A DNA stretch of 13,428 nucleotides, taken from the NCBI GenBank assembly GCA_945863085.1, contig CAMBCD010000037.1:1-13428 (forward strand), in the 5' to 3' direction. Position numbers and translations under genes: made by a program. The notes below the pieces were generated by a model, which was given only the letters and a program-made list of their open reading frames with translations, did not search any database and was not told the DNA's origin. This DNA is from Bordetella parapertussis. GTDB taxonomy: Bacteria > Pseudomonadota > Gammaproteobacteria > Burkholderiales > SG8-41. Numbering within the stretch: the stretch's first letter is position 1; each line of letters starts with the position of its first letter. Below are positions 1 through 5,458 of this stretch, piece by piece.

Positions 1-529
1 TGCGGTTCAGTTCATCCAGCAGCTTGTTGGCGGTGACCGCCTGCCGCATGGCAGCGACCTCGACTATCGACAGTTTGTAGCTCTGTGTCGGCGCGCCGAA
101 AATATCGGGTTCGACCCGAACCCAGACATCCTTGCCACCCGTCGTCACCTTGAGCGTGGTTTCCCCGCCGTCGGAATCCCGCGGCAGACGTTCGTAAACC
201 ACCTCGCCACCGATGGACTTGATCGCATTCTGGTACTTGCGGATCAGCTCCAGCGCACTGGGCTGTTTGTCCGGCTTGTTATGGAAATAACGGATGATCG
301 TGGCATCGCCCTCGATCGACTGGGGCTTTGCCGGGCTGCCTTTGGCGCCGACCTTGAATTCCACCGCATTGTAATTTTTGGTGTATTCGGTGATCCGCGA
401 ATCCGGATACCGCGTCAGCAAGGGATGGTCTTTTGACTTCGGTGCATCCGCCGCCTGCACTGGCACAGCCATTACCAGCATTACGCCCAACAGCACACAG
501 CGTTGCAATAAACCACTGAAGGTCCTCAT
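1..529 (-). CDS. Secreted OmpA-family-like protein, N-terminal part (cut by window edge)
   Basis: The reading frame opens at an ATG (529-527) and runs without a stop for 176 codons to the window edge. The first 26 or so residues form a clear Sec signal peptide: MRTF, a hydrophobic stretch ending VMAVPVQA, then ADAPKSKDHPLL. The mature part reads HPLLTRYPDSRITEY, then a strand-rich domain with RKYQNAIKSIGGEVVYERL and WVRVEPD. This resembles the N-terminal domain found ahead of OmpA peptidoglycan-binding domains in many proteobacterial periplasmic or outer-membrane proteins. The expected OmpA C-terminal domain would lie outside the window, so the family is an inference. A GGGGGAA ribosome site precedes the start. 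It lies 54 bp downstream of the helix-turn-helix gene on the same strand with no terminator between, so co-transcription is plausible. A 12-bp palindrome (540-551, CCTTGCGCAAGG) sits next to its ribosome site. Confidence 0.75.
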   Translation of the reverse strand, partial: MRTFSGLLQRCVLLGVMLVMAVPVQAADAPKSKDHPLLTRYPDSRITEYTKNYNAVEFKVGAKGSPAKPQSIEGDATIIRYFHNKPDKQPSALELIRKYQNAIKSIGGEVVYERLPRDSDGGETTLKVTTGGKDVWVRVEPDIFGAPTQSYKLSIVEVAAMRQAVTANKLLDELNR

Positions 530-583
530 GGCATTTCCCCCTTGCGCAAGGTTGATATCACGGCCCAACACCCGCAGTCTAAA

Positions 584-1033
584 TCAGGATTCCGGCAAGG
601 GCGCGTCCGGCACCAGCAGCAGCCAGTGCAGGCCCAGCGCGCCGGCCAGCGCCTGGAAAAAGGCGATCGGCAGTTCTGTAGATAGCTGGACCGGTGCCTC
701 CATGAACGGCTCCAGCCCCCAGCCCATTTGCTGCTCAAACTGGTCCAGCGTGATGCCAATGGCTGCCACATGTGCACGAATGCGTTCCGGCAAATCCGGC
801 AAAGCCACGCGCTCCCCGGCCGGCACGGCTTCGCCAAACAGGTCAGCAAGACGCAAACCGAACAACTCCGCCAGCGCCACGCCCTGAAACAGCGTCAGTG
901 TGGCTGCCAGTTCCCCATCGCGCTGCTCCAGATCGTCATACCAGGCCGGGTTCAGCGCGAGATGCGCGGCGGCTTCGGCGCGGGATTTGCCGGCGCGGAT
1001 GCGGGCACTGCGGATATTGGCTGCTGTTTGCAT
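584..1033 (-). CDS. Small XRE-like helix-turn-helix protein
   Basis: A 149-aa cytoplasmic protein. Residues 1-65 look like a Cro/C1 (XRE) type helix-turn-helix: MQTAANIRSARIRAGKSRAE, then AAAHLALNPAWYDDLEQRDG, then helices ending LFGLRLADLFGE. The remaining 80 residues are mostly helical, with a repeated-looking acidic and aromatic pattern (LDQFEQQMGWGLEPFME and AFFQALAGALGLHWLLLVPD), and may be a dimerisation or ligand domain. The ATG overlaps the TGA of the upstream membrane-protein gene by one base (TGATG), which fixes the start and implies translational coupling. A longer frame in the same register reaches 1507, but its N-terminal part is only a shadow of the membrane gene. Its target is unknown. 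Autoregulation, or sensing through the coupled membrane protein, is speculation from the gene order. Confidence 0.8.
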   Translation of the reverse strand: MQTAANIRSARIRAGKSRAEAAAHLALNPAWYDDLEQRDGELAATLTLFQGVALAELFGLRLADLFGEAVPAGERVALPDLPERIRAHVAAIGITLDQFEQQMGWGLEPFMEAPVQLSTELPIAFFQALAGALGLHWLLLVPDAPLPES

Positions 1034-1449
1034 CAGATATAGAGCAACACCAACGCAGCCACATAACAGATCGTTGCCACCACAATGCTGCGGAAGGGCA
1101 CGCTGAACCAGTAACGCCAGCCGAGGAACACATATCCCGCCAGCAACAGCAGTCCCAAGCCCAGCAGGAACGGAGACTGAAACAGGAAGGCGCTGTGCAA
1201 CAGCGCCAGATAACCATAAACCAGGCCGAACAGGATTGCGCCGAAGCTGTGGCTGGCGTTGAAGCCGACCCAGGCTTTCCACATCGTTGTTTTTCGGGTG
1301 AGCACCGGATGGCTCTCGCGCATCTGCGTCTCTAACGCTGCGTCGCGGGGATGCAGTTTGCGACCGCGGAAGGTGTAGAGCAGATGCACCAGACCGAGGA
1401 GCAGGATGATGGTGGCACTGGCGGTGATCAGGGCTGAGGAAACAGACAC
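1033..1449 (-). CDS. Four-helix integral membrane protein of unknown function
   Basis: A 138-aa protein with four predicted transmembrane helices, at about residues 4-26, 60-84, 88-110 and 114-137. The loop between helices 1 and 2 is conserved-looking and charged (RGRKLHPRDAALETQMRESH, then KTTMWKAWVGFNASHS). It resembles small uncharacterised membrane proteins annotated in many proteobacteria under the LIC_13387-type name; I recall that likeness from memory and it needs a search. The start is a GTG (1449-1447): an in-frame TAA lies just two codons upstream, so no longer start exists. The ribosome site is weak. Its stop overlaps the start of the helix-turn-helix gene by one base. The inner membrane is the likely site of action; no catalytic motif is visible. 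Confidence 0.75.
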   Translation of the reverse strand: MSVSSALITASATIILLLGLVHLLYTFRGRKLHPRDAALETQMRESHPVLTRKTTMWKAWVGFNASHSFGAILFGLVYGYLALLHSAFLFQSPFLLGLGLLLLAGYVFLGWRYWFSVPFRSIVVATICYVAALVLLYI

Positions 1450-1491
1450 TGGCAGTTACTCTATATGCCGGGAAGAATACGTTAACGTCCC

Positions 1492-1540
1492 GCATAACCC
1501 GCCGCATAGCGGACGGTGTCGATGCGGTGGTTAGGTCTCA
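1492..1540. repeat. Imperfect hairpin joined to left copy of an 11-bp inverted repeat
   Basis: AACC (1496-1499) and CCGCAT (1502-1507) pair with ATGCGG (1522-1527) and GGTT (1529-1532) across a small internal loop, leaving a 14-nt apical loop. The right arm runs into GTTAGGTCTCA (1530-1540), whose exact reverse complement lies at 2018-2028. The first seven bases match the integron core consensus GTTRRRY. The opposite core (GCATAAC, 1492-1498) has one mismatch to RYYYAAC, and the 45-bp span is short for an attC site. An attC identity is therefore only a possibility; a plain intergenic stem-loop between the 145-aa gene and the membrane gene is equally good. Confidence 0.4.
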
Positions 1541-1555
1541 TGTCGAATATCCAAG

Positions 1556-1993
1556 TTAATGACGCGCAGCCGCCACCTTTCGTAACGTGTACGTGCCGTG
1601 GTTTGGATACTCACTCCTCCATGTGCCCGTCATAGCAGATGTGTCCGATTCAACGGTCAAAACGAGGTCGACCTTGCCGCAAGGTCCGCCAAGATTGTAA
1701 GACGCTTGAACTTTTCCTTCCTTCAGAGCACCGGTGAGTTCTTGCCATTGATCAGAACAGCGACCAACGTTTCCAGCTTTGGCCCGGCCAGTAACCTGAT
1801 CTCCTTTGACGTCAATCTCGAAGATCATCGATCCGGAATACTGACCGTCCCAGGTTCGCCAATCTCCTGACCACTCCCCAATTGGCGAGACAACTACACT
1901 CGGGCTAGTCGATCCGGATTGTTGCGCCAGGCTACAAGCAGATGCAGCGACAAGGAGTGCAAAGACCGTGGAACGGACGCGTGTCTTGTTCAT
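1556..1993 (-). CDS. Small secreted beta-rich hypothetical protein
   Basis: A 145-aa protein with a Sec signal peptide: MNKTRVRS, then FALLVAASACSLAQ, with cleavage likely near residue 23-24. A Cys at residue 20 is preceded by ASA; this is a poor lipobox, so a lipoprotein is possible but not favoured. The mature part is Gly-, Trp- and Thr-rich and looks like a small beta-barrel or lipocalin-like fold: IGEWSGDWRTWDGQYSG, then FEIDVKGDQVTGRA, then MTGTWRSEYPNHGTYTLRK. Two cysteines (in VGRCSDQW and GGPCGKV) could form a disulfide. The ribosome site is GGGGGAG, 8 bases before the ATG. GC is visibly lower than in neighbouring genes, and an 11-bp inverted repeat brackets the gene, which hints at recent arrival. 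I do not recognise the family. Confidence 0.75.
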   Translation of the reverse strand: MNKTRVRSTVFALLVAASACSLAQQSGSTSPSVVVSPIGEWSGDWRTWDGQYSGSMIFEIDVKGDQVTGRAKAGNVGRCSDQWQELTGALKEGKVQASYNLGGPCGKVDLVLTVESDTSAMTGTWRSEYPNHGTYTLRKVAAARH

Positions 1994-2017
1994 GTTTACA
2001 GCTCCCCCAGGTCCGGC

Positions 2018-2028
2018 TGAGACCTAAC
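2018..2028. repeat. Right copy of the 11-bp inverted repeat flanking the 145-aa gene
   Basis: TGAGACCTAAC here is the exact reverse complement of 1530-1540. It lies 25 bp upstream of the 145-aa gene's ATG. ACCTAAC recurs at 2141-2147. The match does not extend beyond 11 bp on either side, so these are not long terminal repeats. Confidence 0.5.
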
Positions 2029-2035
2029 TAGTAGT

Positions 2036-2087
2036 AGTTGACATTTTTAGTTGCCAAATTTAGGTGACTTTTTTTGTTGCCGTTTTG
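2036..2087. repeat. AT-rich tandem array of four 13-bp units
   Basis: Four consecutive 13-bp units can be read without gaps: AGTTGACATTTTT (2036-2048), AGTTGCCAAATTT (2049-2061), AGGTGACTTTTTT (2062-2074) and TGTTGCCGTTTTG (2075-2087). The shared pattern is AG-T-TG-[AC]-C followed by an AT tract. It sits in the 280-bp gap between the divergent 145-aa gene and phoD. Diverged GTTGNC-plus-T-tract repeats resemble transposase-binding repeats at the ends of some IS21-type or TniA-type elements, but no transposase is present, so that reading is only an inference. They could also be protein-binding iterons or decayed slippage repeats. The rest of the gap (2088-2273) is AT-rich, with the phoD-side inverted repeat and no other structure I can support. 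Confidence 0.6.
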
Positions 2088-2155
2088 CACCCGGTCAGTG
2101 CGCATCATAACCAGTTCCTCGCAAGCAGCCACTCGCCTGGACCTAACCATAAAAT

Positions 2156-2178
2156 AATAAATAAAATCAAATATTTAC
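2156..2178. repeat. Left copy of a 23-bp inverted repeat flanking phoD
   Basis: The 23 bases at 2156-2178 (core ATAAATAAAATCAAATA, then TTTAC) match the reverse complement of 3847-3869 with one mismatch (T in place of C at 2174). The phoD coding region lies wholly between the two copies. The copy starts about 96 bp upstream of the phoD ATG. The repeat is very AT-rich, in contrast to the GC-rich gene it brackets. Confidence 0.6.
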
Positions 2179-2273
2179 TTGAATTCCCAAGAGAGTGCGA
2201 TAAAACATCCCTTTCCCCATCGCAACACCCGCTGTAGTCCCCCGGTCACGCTGCCGCGTTAAGCTCCACACAC

Positions 2274-3833
2274 ATGCACAACACCCGCCGCAGCTTCCTG
2301 CTCCGCAGCGCCGCCCTCTCCGCCGCACTGGCCCTGCCGACAGCGCGGGTTATCGCCCAGCCGCGTTTTACACAGAATCCTTTTTCGCTGGGCGTCGCTT
2401 CCGGTTATCCGCAACCCGCCTCGGTGGTGCTGTGGACACGCCTCGCGCCCGATCCGCTGAACGGCGGCGGCATGCCGCAAGCAAACGTGCCGGTGCGCTG
2501 GGAAATCGCCGCCGATGCGCGCTTCAGCAAAATCGTTGATCGCGGCGAAGTCATTGCCACGCCGCAGTCCGCACATGCAGTGCACGTGCAGGCGCGAGGA
2601 CTGGAAGCCTCGCGCTGGTACTGGTACCGCTTCATGGCCGGCGATGCGGTCAGCACCACCGGCCGCACGCGTACAGCGCCGGCCGCCGACGATGCACGCG
2701 GCAAACTCGCCTTCGCGATCGCGTCCTGCCAGCACTATGAACACGGCCAGTACGCGGCCTATCGCGACATGGCGCAGCAGCAACTTGATTTTGTGATCCA
2801 TGTCGGTGATTACATCTACGAGAGTTCCTGGGGCAGGCGCGACCGGGTTGTGCGCGAGCATCACAGTCCCGAGCCCTACACGCTGGCCGATTACCGCAAC
2901 CGTTATGCGCAGTACAAACTCGACCCGAATCTGCAGGCCGCACATGCCGCCTGCCCCTGGCTGCTGACCTGGGACGACCACGAGGTCGACAACGATTACG
3001 CCCGCGACCGTTCGCAGGACCTGGATCCGGTGGAAGCATTCCTGCAACGCCGCGCCGCAGCCTACCAGGCCTGGTACGAACACCTGCCGCTGCCGCCGGG
3101 CACCTGGACCGGCGGGCCGGACATGAAAATCTACGGCACCCATGCGATGGGCAGCCTCGCGCGCATTCAGCTGCTTGACATGCGCCAGTACCGCGATTAC
3201 CACGTCTGCCCGCGGCCCAACCGCAAGGCCGGCGGCAACCAGGTCAATGTGCTCGAATGCCCGGAACGCACCCAGCCAGGCCGCTCACTGCTGGGCGCAA
3301 CACAGGAACAATGGCTGGAAACCGCGCTGGCGCAATCCCCCGCCCGCTGGAACATCATTGCGCAGACCACGCTGATGGGCCAGGCCGATCGAGGCGCGGC
3401 CGATGAACGCGTGGTCTACACCGATGGCTGGGATGGTTATCCGGCGGCGCGCGAAAAACTGCTGCGTTTCATCGCACAGCGCAAAATCCGCAACCCGGTG
3501 GTGATCGGCGGCGATGTGCATTTCGCGATGGCGGGCGAGTTGAAACTGGATTTTGACAATGAACGTTCACCGGTCATCGCCAGCGAATTTGTCGGCACCT
3601 CAATCTCATCATTTGGGCCGAGCCGTGCGCGGACCGAGACCCTGCTCGCCAAAAATCCGCACGTGAAATTCGCCAACGGCGCACGCCGCGGTTACGCGAA
3701 ATTCGAAGTTACGCCGCAGCGCTGGGAAACCTCGTTCCGCGCGGTGGTCGATGTCACCGACGCGCAATCGCGGGTGTTTGATCTCGGGCAATACGTGGTG
3801 GAGGATCGCCGCCCCGGCCCGCAGCGCGGGTAA
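2274..3833 (+). CDS. phoD: PhoD-family alkaline phosphatase/phosphodiesterase, Tat-exported
   Basis: A 519-aa protein of normal PhoD length. PhoD enzymes release phosphate from phosphomono- and diesters outside the cytoplasm. A twin-arginine signal is present at the N-terminus (TRRSFLLRS, hydrophobic run, then ARVIAQ), as expected for an enzyme exported folded with its metals. The N-terminal PhoD domain carries GVASG and VVLWTRL (about residues 40-57). The metallophosphatase core has SCQ (151-153, with the Cys that binds iron in the Bacillus enzyme), HVGDYIYE (176-183), LTWDDHEVDND (231-241), LLDMRQYRD (300-308), VIGGDVHFA (410-418) and SEFVGTSISS (437-446). The commonly seen GVASGDP reads GVASGYP here. 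No strong ribosome site precedes the ATG, although the Tat motif lies within a few residues of it and supports this start. It stands alone on the plus strand between AT-rich inverted repeats. I see no clear Pho box. The exact substrate is unknown. Confidence 0.95.
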   Translation: MHNTRRSFLLRSAALSAALALPTARVIAQPRFTQNPFSLGVASGYPQPASVVLWTRLAPDPLNGGGMPQANVPVRWEIAADARFSKIVDRGEVIATPQSAHAVHVQARGLEASRWYWYRFMAGDAVSTTGRTRTAPAADDARGKLAFAIASCQHYEHGQYAAYRDMAQQQLDFVIHVGDYIYESSWGRRDRVVREHHSPEPYTLADYRNRYAQYKLDPNLQAAHAACPWLLTWDDHEVDNDYARDRSQDLDPVEAFLQRRAAAYQAWYEHLPLPPGTWTGGPDMKIYGTHAMGSLARIQLLDMRQYRDYHVCPRPNRKAGGNQVNVLECPERTQPGRSLLGATQEQWLETALAQSPARWNIIAQTTLMGQADRGAADERVVYTDGWDGYPAAREKLLRFIAQRKIRNPVVIGGDVHFAMAGELKLDFDNERSPVIASEFVGTSISSFGPSRARTETLLAKNPHVKFANGARRGYAKFEVTPQRWETSFRAVVDVTDAQSRVFDLGQYVVEDRRPGPQRG

Positions 3834-3839
3834 TCAGCG

Positions 3840-3885
3840 GTAAATTGTAAGTATTTGATTTTATTTATTTTTTAATACAATTTAC
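3840..3885. terminator. AT-rich stem-loop between convergent genes, possible bidirectional terminator
   Basis: GTAAATTGTA (3840-3849) and TACAATTTAC (3876-3885) are perfect reverse complements around a 26-nt loop. The site falls 6 bp after the phoD stop and about 26 bp beyond the stop of the converging 98-aa gene. The loop contains a T-run and the right copy of the 23-bp repeat (3847-3869). The stem is AT-rich and lacks the usual GC-stem-plus-U-tract form, so its role as a terminator is tentative. Confidence 0.4.
3847..3869. repeat. Right copy of the 23-bp inverted repeat flanking phoD
   Basis: This copy is the reverse complement of 2156-2178 with one mismatch. It starts 14 bp after the phoD stop, and its first three bases also form part of the 10-bp stem at 3840-3885. 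The left copy has no such surrounding stem. Confidence 0.6.
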
Positions 3886-3926
3886 AGCCCGACTCATTAC
3901 AGTCCGACGCTTTACAACCCAAGTAT
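3882..3926. repeat. Three 15-bp tandem units reaching into a gene's 3' end
   Basis: The units are TTACAGCCCGACTCA (3882-3896), TTACAGTCCGACGCT (3897-3911) and TTACAACCCAAGTAT (3912-3926). The third unit is the last five codons of the minus-strand 98-aa gene, ending in its TAA (3914-3912). The two outer units therefore look like diverged duplications of the gene's 3' end, each keeping a TAA in the same position. Confidence 0.55.
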
Positions 3927-4208
3927 TCGCGCCGCTTCCGCCGCATAACGGCTGACGGTCATGCCCTCGTAGACCGCTTCATCCACGGTTTCATCCAGCA
4001 GGCCGCGGATTTCGTGCAGGCTGTCGCTGACCCAGTGATCGCGCTGCACGGGGGAGTTGAGCACGTTGCGCAGGGTTTCGACTTCATCGCGCAAACGCTG
4101 CACATCAGCAGAGCCGCCGCGCACTTTTGCCAGATCACGTTCCAGCGCATCGATCAGTTGCGCGGCCTTTTCAAGATCGATCTGCCTGGCTTTGTCGTTT
4201 TCGCTCAT
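3912..4208 (-). CDS. Small cytoplasmic coiled-coil hypothetical protein
   Basis: A 98-aa, acidic, highly charged protein without a signal peptide or membrane segment. Residues 8-52 have the heptad-like pattern of a coiled coil (LEKAAQLIDALERDLAKVRG, then VQRLRDEVETLRNVL). A short helical C-terminal region follows, with LHEIRGLLDETVDEAVYEGM and RYAAEAARILGL. A clear GGAGAA ribosome site lies 6 bases before the ATG. It is the last gene of a five-gene minus-strand run, 27 bp after hslR. I do not recognise the family. Coiled-coil proteins of this size often act as oligomerising partners, but nothing here shows the partner. Its 3' end is duplicated in the adjacent 15-bp repeats. Confidence 0.75.
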   Translation of the reverse strand: MSENDKARQIDLEKAAQLIDALERDLAKVRGGSADVQRLRDEVETLRNVLNSPVQRDHWVSDSLHEIRGLLDETVDEAVYEGMTVSRYAAEAARILGL

Positions 4209-4235
4209 GCTTGTTCTCCGGTAATAACGCTGGAT

Positions 4236-4610
4236 CTACTCGTCACGCCAGCGTTCCAGCTGACGCCGTTCGCGTTTGGTCGGCCGGCCGTGGCGCTCCT
4301 GCGCCGGTTCGGCGGCAAATTTGCGCAGCGCGGCCTGCTCTTCCCGCTTCGCACGACCGGCTTCGTCTTCAGTGTACAGGGTGCGCGCCACCGTCGCCGA
4401 GCCGCGTTTGTCCGACAGCAGTGCGACGCGGACAATCCACTCATAAGCGCCGATGTGGATCACCAGTTCGTCACCGGCACGCACTTCCCTTGACGGCTTG
4501 ATGCGTTCGCCGCCCAGTTTGACCTTGCCACCCTCGACCGCCTGCTGCGCCGCCGTGCGTGTCCTGAAAAAACGCGCGGCCCACAGCCACTTGTCGACGC
4601 GGATGGCCAC
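4236..4610 (-). CDS. hslR: Hsp15-like S4-domain RNA-binding protein (HslR)
   Basis: A 124-aa protein matching heat-shock protein 15. In Escherichia coli, Hsp15 binds free 50S subunits carrying a nascent chain and helps recycle stalled ribosomes. The S4 RNA-binding domain starts at once (IRVDKWLWAARFFRTR, then AAQQAVEGGKVKLGGERIKP and GDELVIHIGAYEWIVRV). It is followed by the typical basic tail (GRAKREEQAAL and RHGRPTKRERRQLERWRDE). I chose the GTG at 4610-4608 because the S4 motif begins three residues later and the upstream gene's TGA ends 5 bp before it. A longer ATG frame to 4781 would just read through the neighbouring membrane gene out of frame. Tight spacing on both sides indicates an operon. 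Confidence 0.9.
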   Translation of the reverse strand: MAIRVDKWLWAARFFRTRTAAQQAVEGGKVKLGGERIKPSREVRAGDELVIHIGAYEWIVRVALLSDKRGSATVARTLYTEDEAGRAKREEQAALRKFAAEPAQERHGRPTKRERRQLERWRDE

Positions 4611-4615
4611 GGCAA

Positions 4616-5029
4616 TCAGCCGGGCAGCGGCATCGCCTTGCGGTTGGCCAGCGCAATCCAGCCGCGGATGATGCGATAGACCACCCACAACCCGACCAGT
4701 AGCAGCAAGGGGATGCCGACCACCACGCCGATCAGCGTGGCAATCATCACACCGGCGACGATCACCCACAGCAGCGACCACCAGAAAGTGCGGATCTGCC
4801 AGGAAAAATGGCTGTCGAGGAAGGTGCCGCGCACCGCATCACGCTTCACGTAATTGATGATCACCGCGATGATCGACGGCCAGCCGCTGAGGAAGGCAGT
4901 CACCACGAATGCGGCGCTGGTCAGCCCGGTCAACACGCTGAAGGCATGCAGGCCGTAAATGATATGGGTCAGCGTAACCAGGTCGCTGGAGGGAATCGGG
5001 CTCAGGGTTTTGCCGTCGATGTCGGTCAT
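4616..5029 (-). CDS. COG3671-like (DUF4870-type) inner-membrane protein
   Basis: A 137-aa protein with three or four hydrophobic segments: about residues 20-48 (around IIYGLHAFSVLTGLTSAAFV), 52-62 (weak), 80-105 (FWWSLLWVIVAGVMIATLIG) and 105-122 (LLLLVGLWVVYRII). The motif GWPSIIAVIINYVKRDAVRG, then FLDSHFSWQIRTFWW, is characteristic of a widespread family of uncharacterised membrane proteins in Pseudomonadota related to DUF4870/COG3671. Its biochemical role is unknown. The ATG at 5029-5027 is preceded by AGGAGAAAACC, a strong ribosome site, so the longer frame starting at 5113 is rejected. It lies 19 bp after the DUF2237 gene and 5 bp before hslR. Confidence 0.85.
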   Translation of the reverse strand: MTDIDGKTLSPIPSSDLVTLTHIIYGLHAFSVLTGLTSAAFVVTAFLSGWPSIIAVIINYVKRDAVRGTFLDSHFSWQIRTFWWSLLWVIVAGVMIATLIGVVVGIPLLLLVGLWVVYRIIRGWIALANRKAMPLPG

Positions 5030-5048
5030 GGTTTTCTCCTTGTGTGGG

Positions 5049-5438
5049 TCACGAGAGGTCGATTGCATGTTTCTTGAAATCCGCCAGCGATGCAAACTCC
5101 AGCGAACCTTCATGCGTCGCCGCCAGTACCACCTGCGGCGCGCGGCCGGCGTCCAGCGCTTCGCGCCAGCGCGGCGCGCACAGGCACCAGCGGTCGCCCG
5201 GTTTCAACCCGGGAAATCCGGCCTGCGGATAGGGCGTGGTCAGGTCATTGCCCTGCGCCTTGCTGTATTCGAGGAATTCCGCGGTCATCACCGCACACAC
5301 GGTATGCACACCGAGATCCTCGGGACTGGTGTTGCAGCAGCCGTCGCGGAAAAAACCGGTTTTCGGTCGCTCGCTGCAGGACTGCAGTTTTTCGCCCAAT
5401 ACATTACGGGCGTGTTCATGGGGATCAAATCGTCGCAT
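5049..5438 (-). CDS. DUF2237 family protein
   Basis: A 129-aa cytoplasmic protein that closely matches the DUF2237 family. Family landmarks in order are RNVLGEKLQSCS (11-22), KTGFFRDGCCNTSPEDLG (26-43), HTVCAVMTAEFLEYSKAQGN (45-64), GFPGLKPGDRWCLCAPRW (74-91) and a closing VVLAATHEGSLEF. Conserved cysteines at 21, 34, 35, 48, 85 and 87 could bind metal or form redox pairs. The family's function is not established. The start ATG is preceded by AAAGGATT. The gene follows the radical SAM gene by 20 bp and leads into the membrane-protein gene after 19 bp, so it is probably read from the promoter upstream of position 6982. Confidence 0.92.
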   Translation of the reverse strand: MRRFDPHEHARNVLGEKLQSCSERPKTGFFRDGCCNTSPEDLGVHTVCAVMTAEFLEYSKAQGNDLTTPYPQAGFPGLKPGDRWCLCAPRWREALDAGRAPQVVLAATHEGSLEFASLADFKKHAIDLS

Positions 5439-5458
5439 CGTGTAATCCTTTCGTCTGC

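Noticed and set aside
540..551. 12-bp palindrome CCTTGCGCAAGG as an operator for the HTH protein
   Set aside because: A single copy next to a ribosome site is not enough evidence to link it to a regulator.
378..887. Plus-strand open frame of 169 aa
   Set aside because: It overlaps the partial OmpA-like gene and the HTH gene on the other strand, and its translation is low-complexity Ser/Pro/Arg-rich with no domain.
584..1507. Minus-strand frame of 307 aa read as one protein
   Set aside because: Only the part from 1033 down is a real gene (HTH protein). The N-terminal part is an out-of-frame shadow of the membrane-protein gene, which has clear transmembrane helices.
2259..3203. Minus-strand frame of 314 aa antisense to phoD
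   Set aside because: phoD has a Tat signal and all family motifs on the plus strand; the antisense frame is a by-product of GC-rich codon use.
4236..4781. Longer ATG start for hslR
   Set aside because: The extra 57 residues are an out-of-frame reading of the COG3671-like gene; the S4 domain begins right after the GTG at 4610.
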